Positions 35,729 through 47,100 of a stretch of 64,000 nucleotides of DNA are shown here, one piece after another (position 1 is the first letter of the stretch; each line of letters starts with the position of its first letter). The translations under genes were made by a program, and so were the position numbers. This DNA is from Streptomyces sp. NBC_00259 (lineage in GTDB: Bacteria > Actinomycetota > Actinomycetes > Streptomycetales > Streptomycetaceae): assembly GCF_036181745.1 (NCBI RefSeq), contig NZ_CP108080.1, positions 1,302,001 through 1,366,000 of the forward strand, in the 5' to 3' direction. The notes under the pieces are model-generated. The model searched no databases and had not been told where the DNA came from. It worked only from the letters and a program-made list of their open reading frames with translations.

Positions 35729-36289
35729 GTGAAGAGGAAACACCCACTGCGCCGGATCGTTCTGAGCGTCGCCGGAACCGCCTCGGCCGTCGTCCTGCTG
35801 CTCGCCGTGAAACAGCCGGGTACGCAGGTGGCGGGGCCCCCGCCGCAGGCCGGTGGCGCCGTACAGCCCGCCGCCCCGGCACCCGCCGGCGGTGGAGGCG
35901 AACCGGTCGGCGAAGGCGAACCGGCAGGCGGCGGAGGCGAACCCGGTGCGGGTGGAGGCGAACCGGCCGCTGGCGGAGGTGAGCCCGCGGGTGGCGGGGC
36001 CGAACCCGCCGGCGGGCAGACGGTCCTCGGGAACGAGGCCGCGACCCAGTACGGGCCGGTGCAGGTACGGCTGACGGTGGCCGGCGGCCGGATCACCGCG
36101 GCCGACGCGGTCAAGGCGCCGGCCTCCGACGCCAACAGCCGCCGGATCGCCGCCGACGCCGTACCGCAGCTCAACAAGGCGGCCGTCGCGGCCCAGAGCG
36201 CGCAGATCGACGCCGTCTCAGGGGCCTCGTACACCAGCCAGGGGTACATCACGTCCCTCCAGAGCGCTCTGGACAAGGCCGGCCTGTGA
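35729..36289 (+). CDS. Exported FMN-binding protein, target of ApbE flavinylation
   Basis: A 186-residue protein. Residues 1-28 are a membrane anchor or signal (basic HPLRR then a hydrophobic run). Residues about 50-95 are a flexible linker made of repeats of GGGEP. Residues about 100-186 are an FMN-binding domain ending SGASYTSQGYITSLQSAL, where Thr169 in SGASYT is the expected covalent FMN acceptor. GTG 35729 has GAGG six bases upstream; an earlier GTG overlaps the previous stop. It sits between a flavocytochrome and ApbE, so it likely receives electrons outside the membrane. Confidence 0.88.
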   Translation: MKRKHPLRRIVLSVAGTASAVVLLLAVKQPGTQVAGPPPQAGGAVQPAAPAPAGGGGEPVGEGEPAGGGGEPGAGGGEPAAGGGEPAGGGAEPAGGQTVLGNEAATQYGPVQVRLTVAGGRITAADAVKAPASDANSRRIAADAVPQLNKAAVAAQSAQIDAVSGASYTSQGYITSLQSALDKAGL

Positions 36290-37080
36290 CATCGGACCGG
36301 ACACGACTGCGTCATGTCGAGCACGCGATGGGCACGGTGTTCTCGTTCGACGTACGGATGGCGCCGGACTGCGACGGCGCGCGCATGCGCGCCGGACTCG
36401 TCGCCGCCGTGGCCTCCCTGCACCGCGTGGACGAGGTCTTCTCGACCTTCCGCGAGGACAGCCGGGTCAGCCGTCTCGCCAGGGGTGAACTCACTCTGGC
36501 GGACTGCGGGGCCGAGGTGGCCGAGGTGTTCCGGCACTGCGAGACGGAGGAGCGCCTGAGCGACGGCTGGTTCACCACCCGGTACGCCGGCGGGCTCGAC
36601 CCCACCGGGCTGGTCAAGGGCTGGGCGGTGGAGCGCGCGGTGCGCATGCTCGCCTCTTCCGGTGCCGCCGCGGTCTGTCTGAACGGCGGCGGCGACATCC
36701 AGCTGTACGGCGGCCCGTGGCGGGTCGGCATCTCCGACCCGCTCTGCCCCGGCGGGCTGGTCACGGTCGTCGAGGCGCACGACGGCCTCGCCGTCGCCAC
36801 CTCGGGCCCGGCCGAGCGCGGCTGTCACATCGTCGATCCGCACACCGGCGGCCCCCCGGCCGGCGGTGTCGCCTCCCTGACGGTGGTCACCCCGGGCCTC
36901 ACCCAGGCCGACGCCCGGGCGACGGCGGCGTACGCCATGGGCGACCGGGCCCGCGACTGGCTGGAGGAGCTGCCGCACACGGAGGGCTTCGCCGTCACCA
37001 TGGACGGCGGCACCTGGCAGACCCGCGGCTTCGCCCGCCACATGGCGAACCCGGACCGCCCGAACGACCGCGCCGCCTGA
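36286..37080 (+). CDS. apbE: FAD:protein FMN transferase (ApbE)
   Basis: A 264-residue ApbE-family enzyme that attaches FMN to a threonine of target proteins from FAD. Key blocks are HAMGTVFSFDVR, VDEVFSTFREDSRVSRL, GGLDPTGLVKGWAVERA and CLNGGGDIQLYGG. There is no signal peptide or lipobox, unlike Gram-negative ApbE. GTG 36286 overlaps the stop of the FMN-binding gene (GTGA), so enzyme and substrate are made together. Target is very probably the neighbouring protein. Confidence 0.9.
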   Translation: MTSDRTRLRHVEHAMGTVFSFDVRMAPDCDGARMRAGLVAAVASLHRVDEVFSTFREDSRVSRLARGELTLADCGAEVAEVFRHCETEERLSDGWFTTRYAGGLDPTGLVKGWAVERAVRMLASSGAAAVCLNGGGDIQLYGGPWRVGISDPLCPGGLVTVVEAHDGLAVATSGPAERGCHIVDPHTGGPPAGGVASLTVVTPGLTQADARATAAYAMGDRARDWLEELPHTEGFAVTMDGGTWQTRGFARHMANPDRPNDRAA

Positions 37081-37279
37081 GGGCCGTGGGCGGCCGATGG
37101 CGCGGCGCCGCCCGAAGGCAGGCGCCGCCTCCGCGGCTACGGGGGCCCTCCGCCGCCGCGTGGCCGCTGCGACGGCCGGGGCCACCGGAACGGCCGTTGG
37201 GCGGCCGACGGCGCCCAGGCCGGCCGATGGCGCTCCGGCAGGCGCAGGACGCGGCCCTGCCGCAGAGGCGCCCGGGGCG

Positions 37280-37816
37280 TCAGCGGTCGTTCTGGGCCAG
37301 GCGCAGCAGGTGGTCGGCGAGTGCCTTTCCGCCCGCCGGGTCGCGCGAGATGAGCAGGAGGGTGTCGTCGCCCGCGATCGTGCCGAGAATCGCGTGCAGT
37401 TCGGCCTGGTCGATGGCCGACGCGAGGAACTGGGCCGCGCCGGGCGGCGTACGCAGCACCACCAGGTTCGCCGAGGCCTCCGCGGAGATGAGCAGTTCAC
37501 CGGAGAGCCGGCGCATCCGCTCCTCCTTCGCGGACTCGCCGAGCGGCGCCTGCGGGGTGCGGAATCCGCCCTCGCTCGGGACCGCGTAGATGAGTTCGCC
37601 CCCGGTGTTGCGGATCTTCACCGCGCCGAGCTCGTCGAGGTCGCGGGAGAGCGTGGCCTGGGTGACGCTCAGTCCGTCGTCGGCGAGCAGCTTGGCGAGC
37701 TGGCTCTGCGAGCGCACCGGCTGCCGGTTGAGGATGTCCACGATCCGGCGGTGGCGGGCCGTGCGGGTCTGCGGCACGGATTGGCCTCCGTGCTCGGTGT
37801 CCTGCGCATCGGTCAT
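37280..37816 (-). CDS. argR: Arginine repressor
   Basis: A 178-residue ArgR with an N-terminal winged helix ([42 protein letters not shown]) and a C-terminal hexamer/arginine-binding domain ([37 protein letters not shown]). It represses arginine synthesis genes when arginine is present. ATG 37816 lies seven bases after the argD stop; an in-frame ATG at 37849 would overlap argD. It closes the argCJBDR operon, giving negative feedback within it. Confidence 0.95.
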   Translation of the reverse strand: MTDAQDTEHGGQSVPQTRTARHRRIVDILNRQPVRSQSQLAKLLADDGLSVTQATLSRDLDELGAVKIRNTGGELIYAVPSEGGFRTPQAPLGESAKEERMRRLSGELLISAEASANLVVLRTPPGAAQFLASAIDQAELHAILGTIAGDDTLLLISRDPAGGKALADHLLRLAQNDR

Positions 37817-37823
37817 CGTCGTC

Positions 37824-39014
37824 TCATTCTCCGGATCGTCCGTCCCCATGAATCTCGTCGAGGATGCCGGGAAGCGCCCGGAGGAAGGCGTCCACCTCCG
37901 CGTCGCCGATGATCAGCGGCGGCATGATCCTTACGACATCGGGGGCGGGCGCGTTGACCAGGAGGCCGGCACCCTGAGCCGCCTGCTGCACCTGGGCTGC
38001 GAAGGGCTCGGTGAGCACGATACCCAGCAGCAGGCCGGTGCCACGGACATGGGAGACCAGCGGATGCCCGAGGGACTCGATTCCGTCCCTCAGCAGCTCG
38101 CCGGTCCGCTTCACCTCGTCGAGCGTTCCGTCGAGGGTCCTGAGCACGGCGAGCCCGGCGGCGCAGGCGACCGGATTGCCGCCGAAGGTGGTGCCGTGCT
38201 GCCCGGGCCGCAGCAGTTCGGCGGCCGGGCCGAAGGCGATGGTCGCGCCGAGCGGCAGTCCGCCGCCGAGACCCTTGGCCAGGGTGACGACGTCCGGGTC
38301 GACCCCCTCGTGGGCCTGGTACTCGAACCAGTGACCGCTGCGGCCGATGCCGGTCTGCACCTCGTCGAGGACGAGGAGGGTGCCGGTGGCGCGGGTGATC
38401 TCGCGGGCGGCCTGGAGATAGCCGGGCGGCGGCACGACGACACCGTTCTCGCCCTGGACCGGCTCGACGATCACCAGGGCGGTGTCCTCGGTGACGGCGG
38501 CCCGCAGCGCCTCGACGTCCCCGTACGGTACGTGCGTGACGTCGCCCGGAAGCGGCAGGAAGGGCTGCTGCTTGGCGGGCTGGCCGGTGAGCGCGAGGGC
38601 GCCCATGGTCCGGCCGTGGAAGCCGCCCTCGGTGGCGACCATGTGCCGGCGTCCCGTCAGACGGCCGATCTTGAAGGCGGCTTCGTTGGCCTCGGCGCCG
38701 GAGTTGCAGAAGAAGACGCGGCCCGGGCGGCCGGAGAGCTGGAGCAGCCGTTCGGCGAGAGCGACCGGCGGCTCGGCGATGAACAGGTTCGACACGTGCC
38801 CGAGCGTGGCGATCTGCTGCGACACGGCCTCGACGACGGCGGGGTGGGCGTGCCCGAGGGCGTTGACGGCGATGCCGCCGACGAAGTCCAGGTACTCGGT
38901 CCCGTCGGCGTCCCAGACCTTCGCGCCCTCGCCGCGCACCAGGGACAGCTTCGGCGTGCCGTAGTTGTCCATCATGGAGCCCTGCCAGCGCCGCGTGAAC
39001 TCCTGGCCGCTCAT
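37824..39014 (-). CDS. argD: Acetylornithine aminotransferase
   Basis: A 396-residue class III PLP aminotransferase converting N-acetylglutamate semialdehyde to N-acetylornithine. The PLP lysine lies in [12 protein letters not shown], the pyridine-binding aspartate in [15 protein letters not shown], and the N-terminal motif is [17 protein letters not shown] 39014 overlaps the argB stop by four bases (ATGA, 39011-39014). Confidence 0.96.
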   Translation of the reverse strand: MSGQEFTRRWQGSMMDNYGTPKLSLVRGEGAKVWDADGTEYLDFVGGIAVNALGHAHPAVVEAVSQQIATLGHVSNLFIAEPPVALAERLLQLSGRPGRVFFCNSGAEANEAAFKIGRLTGRRHMVATEGGFHGRTMGALALTGQPAKQQPFLPLPGDVTHVPYGDVEALRAAVTEDTALVIVEPVQGENGVVVPPPGYLQAAREITRATGTLLVLDEVQTGIGRSGHWFEYQAHEGVDPDVVTLAKGLGGGLPLGATIAFGPAAELLRPGQHGTTFGGNPVACAAGLAVLRTLDGTLDEVKRTGELLRDGIESLGHPLVSHVRGTGLLLGIVLTEPFAAQVQQAAQGAGLLVNAPAPDVVRIMPPLIIGDAEVDAFLRALPGILDEIHGDGRSGE

Positions 39015-39916
39015 GCCTTTGCCCCTTCTGTGCCGTCGGGCACGACCATCGTGCCGATGCCCTCGTCGGTGAAGATCTCCAGCAGGATGGAGTGCTGCAC
39101 CCGGCCGTCGATGACGCGCGCGGTGTTGACGCCGTTGCGTACGGCGTGCAGACAGCCCTGCATCTTGGGGACCATTCCGCTGGAGAGCTCGGGCAGCAGC
39201 TTCTCCAGTTCGGTGGCGGTGAGCCGGCTGATCACCTCGTCGCTGTTCGGCCAGTCCTCGTAGAGGCCCTGGACATCGGTGAGGACCATCAGGGTCTCGG
39301 CGCCGAGCGCGGCGGCGAGCGCGGCCGCGGCGGTGTCGGCGTTGACGTTGTACACATGGCCGTCGTCGGCGGAGCGGGCGATGGAGGAGACGACCGGGAT
39401 CCGGCCGTCGTCCAGGAGCGCCTTGATCGCACCCGTGTCGATCGCGGTGATCTCGCCGACCCGGCCGATGTCGACGAGTTCGCCGTCGATGGTCGGGCGG
39501 TGCTTGGTGGCGGTGATGGTGTGGGCGTCCTCGCCGGTGAGGCCGATGGCGAGCGGGCCGTGCTGGTTGAGCAGCCCGACCAGCTCGCGCTGTACCTGTC
39601 CGGCGAGGACCATGCGTACGACGTCCATGGCCTCGGGCGTCGTCACGCGCAGCCCGGCCTTGAACTCGCTGACGAGCCCGTGCTTGTCCAGCTGGGCGCT
39701 GATCTGCGGCCCGCCGCCGTGCACGACGACGGGCTTGATGCCGGCGTGCCGCAGGAAGACGACGTCCTGGGCGAATGCGGCCTTGAGTTCCTCGTCGACC
39801 ATGGCGTTGCCGCCGAATTTGATGACGACCGTCTTGCCATGGTGGCGGGTGAGCCACGGCAGTGCCTCGATCAAGGTCTGCGCCTTGGGGAGTGCGGTGT
39901 GCTTGCGGGTGCTCAT
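39011..39916 (-). CDS. argB: Acetylglutamate kinase
   Basis: A 301-residue amino acid kinase phosphorylating N-acetylglutamate. The ATP-binding [12 protein letters not shown] and the substrate loop [11 protein letters not shown] are present, as well as [15 protein letters not shown] near the C-terminus. The N-terminal extension of about 25 residues is typical of arginine-sensitive hexameric forms. ATG 39916 is chosen, with GGGAG and GGAG close upstream. Confidence 0.96.
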   Translation of the reverse strand: MSTRKHTALPKAQTLIEALPWLTRHHGKTVVIKFGGNAMVDEELKAAFAQDVVFLRHAGIKPVVVHGGGPQISAQLDKHGLVSEFKAGLRVTTPEAMDVVRMVLAGQVQRELVGLLNQHGPLAIGLTGEDAHTITATKHRPTIDGELVDIGRVGEITAIDTGAIKALLDDGRIPVVSSIARSADDGHVYNVNADTAAAALAAALGAETLMVLTDVQGLYEDWPNSDEVISRLTATELEKLLPELSSGMVPKMQGCLHAVRNGVNTARVIDGRVQHSILLEIFTDEGIGTMVVPDGTEGAKA

Positions 39917-39939
39917 CGGCTCCGTGATCTCCCTGGTCC

Positions 39940-42383
<2,444 letters not shown>

Positions 42384-42386
42384 TCA

Positions 42387-42409
42387 TCCTCGTACGGGAC
42401 GTACGAGGA
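42387..42409. terminator. Hairpin downstream of methyltransferase pseudogene
   Basis: Perfect 9-bp stem TCCTCGTAC (42387-42395) and GTACGAGGA (42401-42409), loop GGGAC. It stands between the pseudogene stop and the argC promoter. The remaining 42174-42386 shows no gene or further motif. Confidence 0.5.
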
Positions 42410-42423
42410 CGAGGGCCGGAGGC

Positions 42424-42459
42424 ACCCCGCACGCCCGAAGGGCTACAGGGGTGCGGGGT
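42424..42459 (-). terminator. Terminator downstream of methyltransferase pseudogene
   Basis: ACCCCGCAC (42424-42432) pairs with GTGCGGGGT (42451-42459), with an inner GCCC/GGGC stem. It is 41 bp after the pseudogene stop and, with the hairpin at 42387, would shield argC. Confidence 0.6.
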
Positions 42460-42500
42460 CCCAGGCGCAGGCTCCGGGCGAATGCCGAGCGTCCGCACGG

Positions 42501-43302
42501 CTAGGCGCGCCGCCCCCACGCCGAGACCATCGGGGCGGTGGCCAGGTCGAGGCGGCCGGTGGCGCCGTTCGCCAGGTGGCGGTCGATCTCCTCGTCGGTG
42601 GCGAGCCCCGCCGCCACCAGACGGGCGCGGATCTGCCGCACGGTCGTGGCCTCGAGGACGGCACACGCCGGCGAGGCGATCGGGAAGTACGCGTCGGCCC
42701 GGACGTCGTCCAGACCGGCCTCGCGCAGCAGCCTGGGCAGAGTCCGCCCGTACGCGAGGTCCGCGCCGCGCGCCGCCATCAACGTGCGGAAGCCCGATCG
42801 CAACCGGTTGGCGAGCCGCTCTTCGGGACCCGACTCGTCCGGACAGAGCAGCGGCTGCAACCCCGGGTCCGCGTCCTCCAGCAGCAGCCGGCCGCCGGGC
42901 CGCAGCGCCTGCACCATCCGGCGCAGCGCCTCGGCGCGGTCGGTGACATGCACCAGGACCAGCCGGGCGTGGACGAGGTCGAAGCCCCCGGACGGCGGCG
43001 GGTCGGCCGACACGTCGTGGCGCAGCACCTCGATCACGCCACCGGCGATGTCCCGGGTCCAGGACACGTCGATGTCGGTGGCGACCACCGTTCCCTCGGA
43101 CCGACCCGCTCGGCCAGCCCGAGAGGTACGGACGGACCACCGGCACCGACCTCCCAGCACCGCATGCCGGGGGCGATCCCGAGCCGGTCGACGTGCCGGA
43201 ACGTCACCGGATCTAACAGCTCGCTGAGGGCGTCGAACCGGATCCCCGCCTCCGACGCCGGTTGTCCAGGAGGTAGCCGCGATCCGTGTCGTGCTCAGCC
43301 AT
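42501..43302 (-). pseudogene. SAM-dependent methyltransferase broken by two frameshifts
   Basis: Reading from ATG 43302, the first frame gives MAEHDTDRGYLLDNR and then loses homology near 43256. A second frame continues with IRFDALSELLDPVTFRHVDR and the SAM motif CWEVGAGGPSVPLGLAERVG, then breaks near 43099. A third frame carries TVVATDIDVSWTRDI to the end (SAWGRRA at 42501). Joined, the three pieces form a normal class I methyltransferase of about 265 residues. Each break is repaired by adding one base. The middle piece also contains a TTA codon (43214-43216). It is either a decayed gene or affected by sequence errors. Confidence 0.8.
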
Positions 43303-43397
43303 GTCGCGATTCTGGCAGAGGGGCAGTCGTGCGCTACGCGTTCGAGGCGACGCCGAAGCCCGGCCGAGAAGGCCGGGGCTCGGCAGTCGGCGCAAGC

Positions 43398-44213
43398 TCA
43401 GCGGCGGGCGCGGGCGAGCAAGGCCGCGTGCGGCAGGGTGAGTACACCCTCCGGGCCGGCGAACTCCGCGCTGAACAGATCGAAGTGGCGCTTGATCTCG
43501 GCGCGTGTCCGAGGGGTCTGGCTCTGTACCATCTGCCCGCCGAACGCCACACCGGACGCAGGGCCGCTCCACCACTCCTCGGCGTCCGCGCGGTGGTCCC
43601 AGCGCAGCGTCTCGCAGGCCACCTCGCGCAGCCCCGTCGACTCCATCAGGCCCGTCAGGCCGCTCTCGTCACGGGGAAAGTCCTCGTCAGGGGCGAGGCC
43701 CGCGGGCAGGTGCGGTGGGCGCACGGCACCGGCGGCCTGGATCGCGCGGCCGATCAGAGCCTGTCCCGGTGCCGGTGGCGCCGCCCAGATCGTCAGCGCG
43801 ATCCACCCGTCCGGCCTCACGACGCGGCGCAGTTCGGCCAGGGCCGCCCTCGGCCGGCCCACGTGGTTGAGCACGAAGTTGCCCACGACGGCGTCGAACT
43901 CCGCGTCGCCGAAGGGAAGTTCGGGCAGGACGGCGACGCGCACATCGGCCTCGGGCACGGCCGGCCCGGCCAGATCGACCATGCTGGGCTCCGCGTCCAC
44001 GGCCACGACCCTCGCGCCCCGGGCGCATCCGGCGGCAGCGACCGTGCCCGGCCCCGTACCCACATCCAGCATGCGCACACCGGGCCCCACCTCGGCGGCG
44101 TCGAGCAACTGCGGTACCGGGTAGGCGCACAGCCTGGCGAAACTCCCGGCATAGGGAGCACCCCGGCCTGCCCAGATCAGCCGCTCACTCCTGTCGAAGC
44201 CCGTCACGGACAC
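43398..44213 (-). CDS. Class I SAM-dependent methyltransferase
   Basis: A 271-residue methyltransferase with motif I RMLDVGTGPGTVAAAGCARG, the acidic post-I residue in VVAVDAEPSM, and motif II/III around FDAVVGNFVLNHVGRPRAAL. It resembles UbiE/MenG-like small-molecule methyltransferases; substrate unknown. GTG 44213 is the start, with GGGGAGG six bases upstream. It may have arisen beside the broken methyltransferase by local duplication, but similarity between them appears limited to the SAM fold. Confidence 0.85.
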   Translation of the reverse strand: MSVTGFDRSERLIWAGRGAPYAGSFARLCAYPVPQLLDAAEVGPGVRMLDVGTGPGTVAAAGCARGARVVAVDAEPSMVDLAGPAVPEADVRVAVLPELPFGDAEFDAVVGNFVLNHVGRPRAALAELRRVVRPDGWIALTIWAAPPAPGQALIGRAIQAAGAVRPPHLPAGLAPDEDFPRDESGLTGLMESTGLREVACETLRWDHRADAEEWWSGPASGVAFGGQMVQSQTPRTRAEIKRHFDLFSAEFAGPEGVLTLPHAALLARARR

Positions 44214-44312
44214 CGGCACCCTCCCCAGCCCGGACCCAGGATCAGCGTGAAGCGGAGACACTAGCCCACCGCCCGAGGCCCCTGTCGGCAGTGACGGGTA
44301 GCGCCCTGTGGA

Positions 44313-44328
44313 ATCCGTTTGAACGGAT
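44313..44328. other. Palindrome upstream of methyltransferase
   Basis: ATCCGTT (44313-44319) and AACGGAT (44322-44328) form a perfect inverted repeat with a TG spacer, about 100 bp upstream of the methyltransferase start and 54 bp after the ECF42 stop. Could be a regulator site or a small terminator. A CGCGGC/GCCGCG hairpin (44366-44381) lies directly at the ECF42 stop. Confidence 0.4.
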
Positions 44329-44381
44329 GTCGCGTGGACGTGCACGCTTGCCCGGTGATGCAAGGCGCGGCAAGCGCCGCG

Positions 44382-45638
44382 TCAGTGCGGCGAACGCCCC
44401 GCCCGGCCCAGCGCCTCGCCGCGTCGCCGCAGGAAGTCCCGTTCGGCCGCGTTGCCGGCCAGGGCGGCGGCCGCCTCGTACGCGCGTGCCGCCTCCTCGT
44501 GGCGGTCCAGCCGGCGCAGCAGGTCGGCGCGGACGGCGTGGAAGACGTGGTAGGTGTCGAGACCGAGGCCGTCCACGACGGCGAGTGCGGGCCCGGGGCC
44601 CTCGGTCTCGGCCACCGCGACCGCGCGGTTGAGAGCCACGACCGGGGTCGGGGCGAGCGCGTAGAGCTGGTCGTAGAGCCGGAGGATCTGCCGCCAGTCG
44701 GTGGCGGACGCGGTCGGGGCGTCGCTGTGGACGGCGTTGATCGCCGCCTGGATCTGGTACGGGCCCGGCCGGCCCAGGCGCAGACAGCGGCGGACGAGAG
44801 CCTGGCCCTCGGCGACGAGGTCCCGGTCCCAGCGGGTGCGGTCCTGGTCGGCCAGCAGCACCAGCCGGCCGTCCGGGCCGGTGCGGGTGGCCCGGCGGGA
44901 CTCGACGAGCAGCATGAGCGCCAGCAGGCCCATGACCTCCGGCTCGTCGGGCATGAGTTCGCGCAGGAGCCGGCCGAGGCGAACAGCCTCCGTACAGAGG
45001 TCCTCGCGGACGAGCGCCTCGCCCGAGGAGGCCGCGTAGCCCTCGTTGAAGACGAGGTAGACGACCGCCAGCACGGCACGGAGGCGGTCGGGGAGATCGG
45101 CGTCGGCGGGCACCCGGTACGGGATGCCCGCGTCCCGGATCTTGCCCTTGGCGCGGACGAGACGCTGGGCCATCGTCGGCTCGGACACCAGGAAGGCGCC
45201 GGCGATCTCGGCGGTGCTGAGCCCGCCGACGAGCCGCAGGGTGAGCGCGACCCGCGCGGCCGGGGCGAGGGCGGGATGGCAGCAGCTGAAGATCAGACGC
45301 AGCCGGTCGTCACGCACGGGACCCTCCTCGGCCGGTTCGTCGGCGGCGAACAGCAGGGCGGCCTGGGCGTGCCGGTCCTCGCGGGACGCCTCCCGGCGCA
45401 GCCGGTCGACGGCGCGGTTGCGGGCGGTGGTGATGATCCAGCCCGCCGGGCTCGGCGGCAGCCCGTCGGCCGGCCAGCGCTCGACCGCCGTGGCGAACGC
45501 GTCCTGGACCGCCTCCTCGGCGACGTCGATGTCGCCGAAGACGCGGACCAGGACGGCGACCGCGCGCCCGTACTCCTGACGGAACACGCGCTCCACGGCC
45601 GCCGCCGACACCTCCGGCACCCCGGATCCCGACCTCAC
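44382..45638 (-). CDS. ECF42-group RNA polymerase sigma factor
   Basis: The 418-residue protein has sigma region 2 ([34 protein letters not shown]) and region 4 ([38 protein letters not shown]), then a 220-residue helical C-terminal domain with TPR-like parts ([22 protein letters not shown]). This length and the adjacent DGPF-motif gene define the ECF42 group, which lacks a classical anti-sigma factor; the C-terminal domain is thought to carry the control. GTG 45638 overlaps the DGPF stop (GTGA). The product also keeps the [22 protein letters not shown] block seen in this group. Confidence 0.93.
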   Translation of the reverse strand: MRSGSGVPEVSAAAVERVFRQEYGRAVAVLVRVFGDIDVAEEAVQDAFATAVERWPADGLPPSPAGWIITTARNRAVDRLRREASREDRHAQAALLFAADEPAEEGPVRDDRLRLIFSCCHPALAPAARVALTLRLVGGLSTAEIAGAFLVSEPTMAQRLVRAKGKIRDAGIPYRVPADADLPDRLRAVLAVVYLVFNEGYAASSGEALVREDLCTEAVRLGRLLRELMPDEPEVMGLLALMLLVESRRATRTGPDGRLVLLADQDRTRWDRDLVAEGQALVRRCLRLGRPGPYQIQAAINAVHSDAPTASATDWRQILRLYDQLYALAPTPVVALNRAVAVAETEGPGPALAVVDGLGLDTYHVFHAVRADLLRRLDRHEEAARAYEAAAALAGNAAERDFLRRRGEALGRAGRSPH

Positions 45639-45991
45639 CCGCAGCTTCCGTGCTCCATCGGCCTGACCTCGATGGACAGAGGGGCGAGGACGCGGGCGTA
45701 CTTGCGGCCCCAGTCGAGCGCGGCGTCGAGATCGGGCGCCTGGATGATCGTGAAGCCGCCGAGGTGCTCCTTGCCCTCGACGAAGGGCCCGTCGGTCATG
45801 AGCACCTCCTCGTCCGTGAACTTCAGCACCGTGGCCGTGCTCGGCGGGAACAGGCCCCCGGCGAACACCCAGGCCCCCGCCTCCCTGATCTCGGCGTTCA
45901 ACGCCTCCAGATTCCGCATGACCGGCTCCAGGAACTCCGGCGGCGGCGGGTCCCCGTCGGGCTGGTAGATGCTGAGCAGGTACTGCCTCAT
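45635..45991 (-). CDS. DGPF-motif (YCII-related) protein, ECF42 partner
   Basis: A 118-residue protein of the YCII/DGPF family. The motif [16 protein letters not shown] contains DGPF and is followed by the family block [18 protein letters not shown]. Such proteins are always next to ECF42 sigma factors, and in other streptomycetes are among their targets. Role unknown; possibly a detoxification or sensing protein. ATG 45991 has AAGGAG at a good distance. It is first in the operon and is preceded by an ECF42-like promoter and a repeat-containing leader. Confidence 0.92.
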   Translation of the reverse strand: MRQYLLSIYQPDGDPPPPEFLEPVMRNLEALNAEIREAGAWVFAGGLFPPSTATVLKFTDEEVLMTDGPFVEGKEHLGGFTIIQAPDLDAALDWGRKYARVLAPLSIEVRPMEHGSCG

Positions 45992-46030
45992 CGCACTTCT
46001 CCTTGCGTCGACCGCCGGCGTCCCTCCGCC

Positions 46031-46090
46031 GTGGTCCGGCGTGGTCCGGCGTCGTCCGGCGTCGTCCGGCGTGGTCCGGCGTGGTCCGGC
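46031..46090. repeat. Six 10-bp tandem repeats in the DGPF-ECF42 leader
   Basis: Six head-to-tail copies of GTGGTCCGGC or GTCGTCCGGC (46031-46090), with copies three and four carrying the C variant. Unit length equals about one turn of DNA. On the minus strand they fall between the ECF42-like promoter and the DGPF start, so they would be transcribed into the mRNA leader. Confidence 0.9.
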
Positions 46091-46101
46091 TTCTCACCCT
46101 C

Positions 46102-46130
46102 TATACGAACGGGCCCGGCGCGGATCGACA
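46102..46130 (-). promoter_or_regulatory. ECF42-type promoter for DGPF-ECF42
   Basis: On the minus strand TGTCGA (46130-46125), 17 nt, CGTATA (46107-46102). TGTCGA is the -35 motif reported for ECF42 targets in Streptomyces (recalled). Autoregulation is implied. Transcription would begin near 46095, just before the repeats. Confidence 0.6.
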
Positions 46131-46156
46131 CCCCCACCGGGAAAAGTCGGCGCCGA

Positions 46157-46208
46157 TTGACGTGCAGCCACCCGGCTGCCTATATTTCATGCAGCCGATT
46201 GGCTGCAT
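46157..46208 (+). promoter_or_regulatory. Promoter and twin operators of the ArsR-SRPBCC gene
   Basis: TTGACG (46157-46162), 18 nt, TATATT (46181-46186). Two palindromes of the same type overlap it: GCAGCC-ACCC-GGCTGC (46164-46179) within the spacer, and ATGCAGCC-GATT-GGCTGCAT (46189-46208) over the start site. Centres are 27 bp apart. They are likely binding sites of the ArsR-type product itself. Confidence 0.8.
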
Positions 46209-46233
46209 ATCGGAGGACGGTGGAGACGCATCG

Positions 46234-47064
46234 GTGGACGAGGTGTTCAAGGCGCTGGCCGACCCCAGCCGCCGCAGGCTGCTCGACAGTCTCAACGCCC
46301 GCAACGGGCAGAGCCTGCGGGAGCTGTGCGCCGGGCTGGAGATGGCCAGGCAGTCCGTCAGCAAGCACCTGGCCGTACTGGAAGCGGCCGGCCTGGTGAC
46401 CACGGTCCGTCGCGGCCGGGAGAAGCTGCACTACCTCAACGCCGTACCGATCAACGCCATCGCCGAGCGCTGGATCAGCCGGTACGACCGCGAGCGCGTG
46501 CGCGCCCTCGCCGACCTGAAGGCCGCATTGGAGCGAGAACCCATGGGCGACAACCCGAGTGACACCCCGAGCGACACCCCCGCATTCGTCTACACCACGT
46601 ACATCAGGACCACTCCCGAGAAGCTCTGGCAGGCGCTGACCGATCCGGCCTTCACCCGGCGCTACTGGGGGGTGACCTTCGCCTCCGACTGGAAGGCGGG
46701 CTCGGAGATGGCGTGGGAGCAGTTCGGCATCACGCTGGCCGACCCGGCCCAGGTCGTCCTCGAATCCGAGCCCGGACGGCGGCTGTCCTACACCTGGCAC
46801 ACCTTCACGCCCGAGTTCGCCGAGGCCTGCGGGCTCGACGGCGAGGTCGCCGCCAAGGTGGCCGGGGAGCCCCGGTCGAAGGTGACGTTCGAGATCGAGC
46901 CGGTCGGGGAGATGGTCAGGCTGACCGTCGTGCACGACGGCTTCGAGCCGGGGAGCACGGTCCTGGAGGGCGTCAGCGGCGGCTGGCCGGCGATCCTGTC
47001 GAGCCTCAAGACCCTGCTGGAGACGGGCGAGACCCTGCCGGAACCGCAGGAGCAGTCCCCGTAG
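46234..47064 (+). CDS. ArsR-type repressor fused to an SRPBCC (AHSA1-like) domain
   Basis: The 276-residue protein joins two domains usually encoded separately. Residues 1-95 are an ArsR winged helix (VFKALADPSRRRLLDSLN, MARQSVSKHLAVLEAAGLV). Residues about 110-270 form an AHSA1/START-like pocket (FVYTTYIRTTPEKLWQALTD, RRYWGVTFASDW, GGWPAILSSLKTLLETGE) that can bind a small hydrophobic ligand. It is likely a ligand-sensing repressor. GTG 46234 is chosen, with GGAG eight bases upstream; the earlier ATG 46189 lies before the predicted transcription start. The divergent ECF42 operon shares the 242-bp intergenic region. Confidence 0.9.
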   Translation: MDEVFKALADPSRRRLLDSLNARNGQSLRELCAGLEMARQSVSKHLAVLEAAGLVTTVRRGREKLHYLNAVPINAIAERWISRYDRERVRALADLKAALEREPMGDNPSDTPSDTPAFVYTTYIRTTPEKLWQALTDPAFTRRYWGVTFASDWKAGSEMAWEQFGITLADPAQVVLESEPGRRLSYTWHTFTPEFAEACGLDGEVAAKVAGEPRSKVTFEIEPVGEMVRLTVVHDGFEPGSTVLEGVSGGWPAILSSLKTLLETGETLPEPQEQSP

Positions 47065-47100
47065 CGACCGCGGCGGGACGCGCCTCGTCGTGTCAGCGTG

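Noticed and set aside
42501..44213. The two methyltransferase genes as a recent tandem duplication
   Set aside because: Outside the SAM-binding motif the two sequences look unlike; more likely two independent members of a large superfamily.
46189..46191. ATG 46189 as start of the ArsR-SRPBCC gene
   Set aside because: It lies inside the second operator and upstream of the transcription start predicted from TTGACG-18-TATATT; GTG 46234 has a ribosome-binding site.
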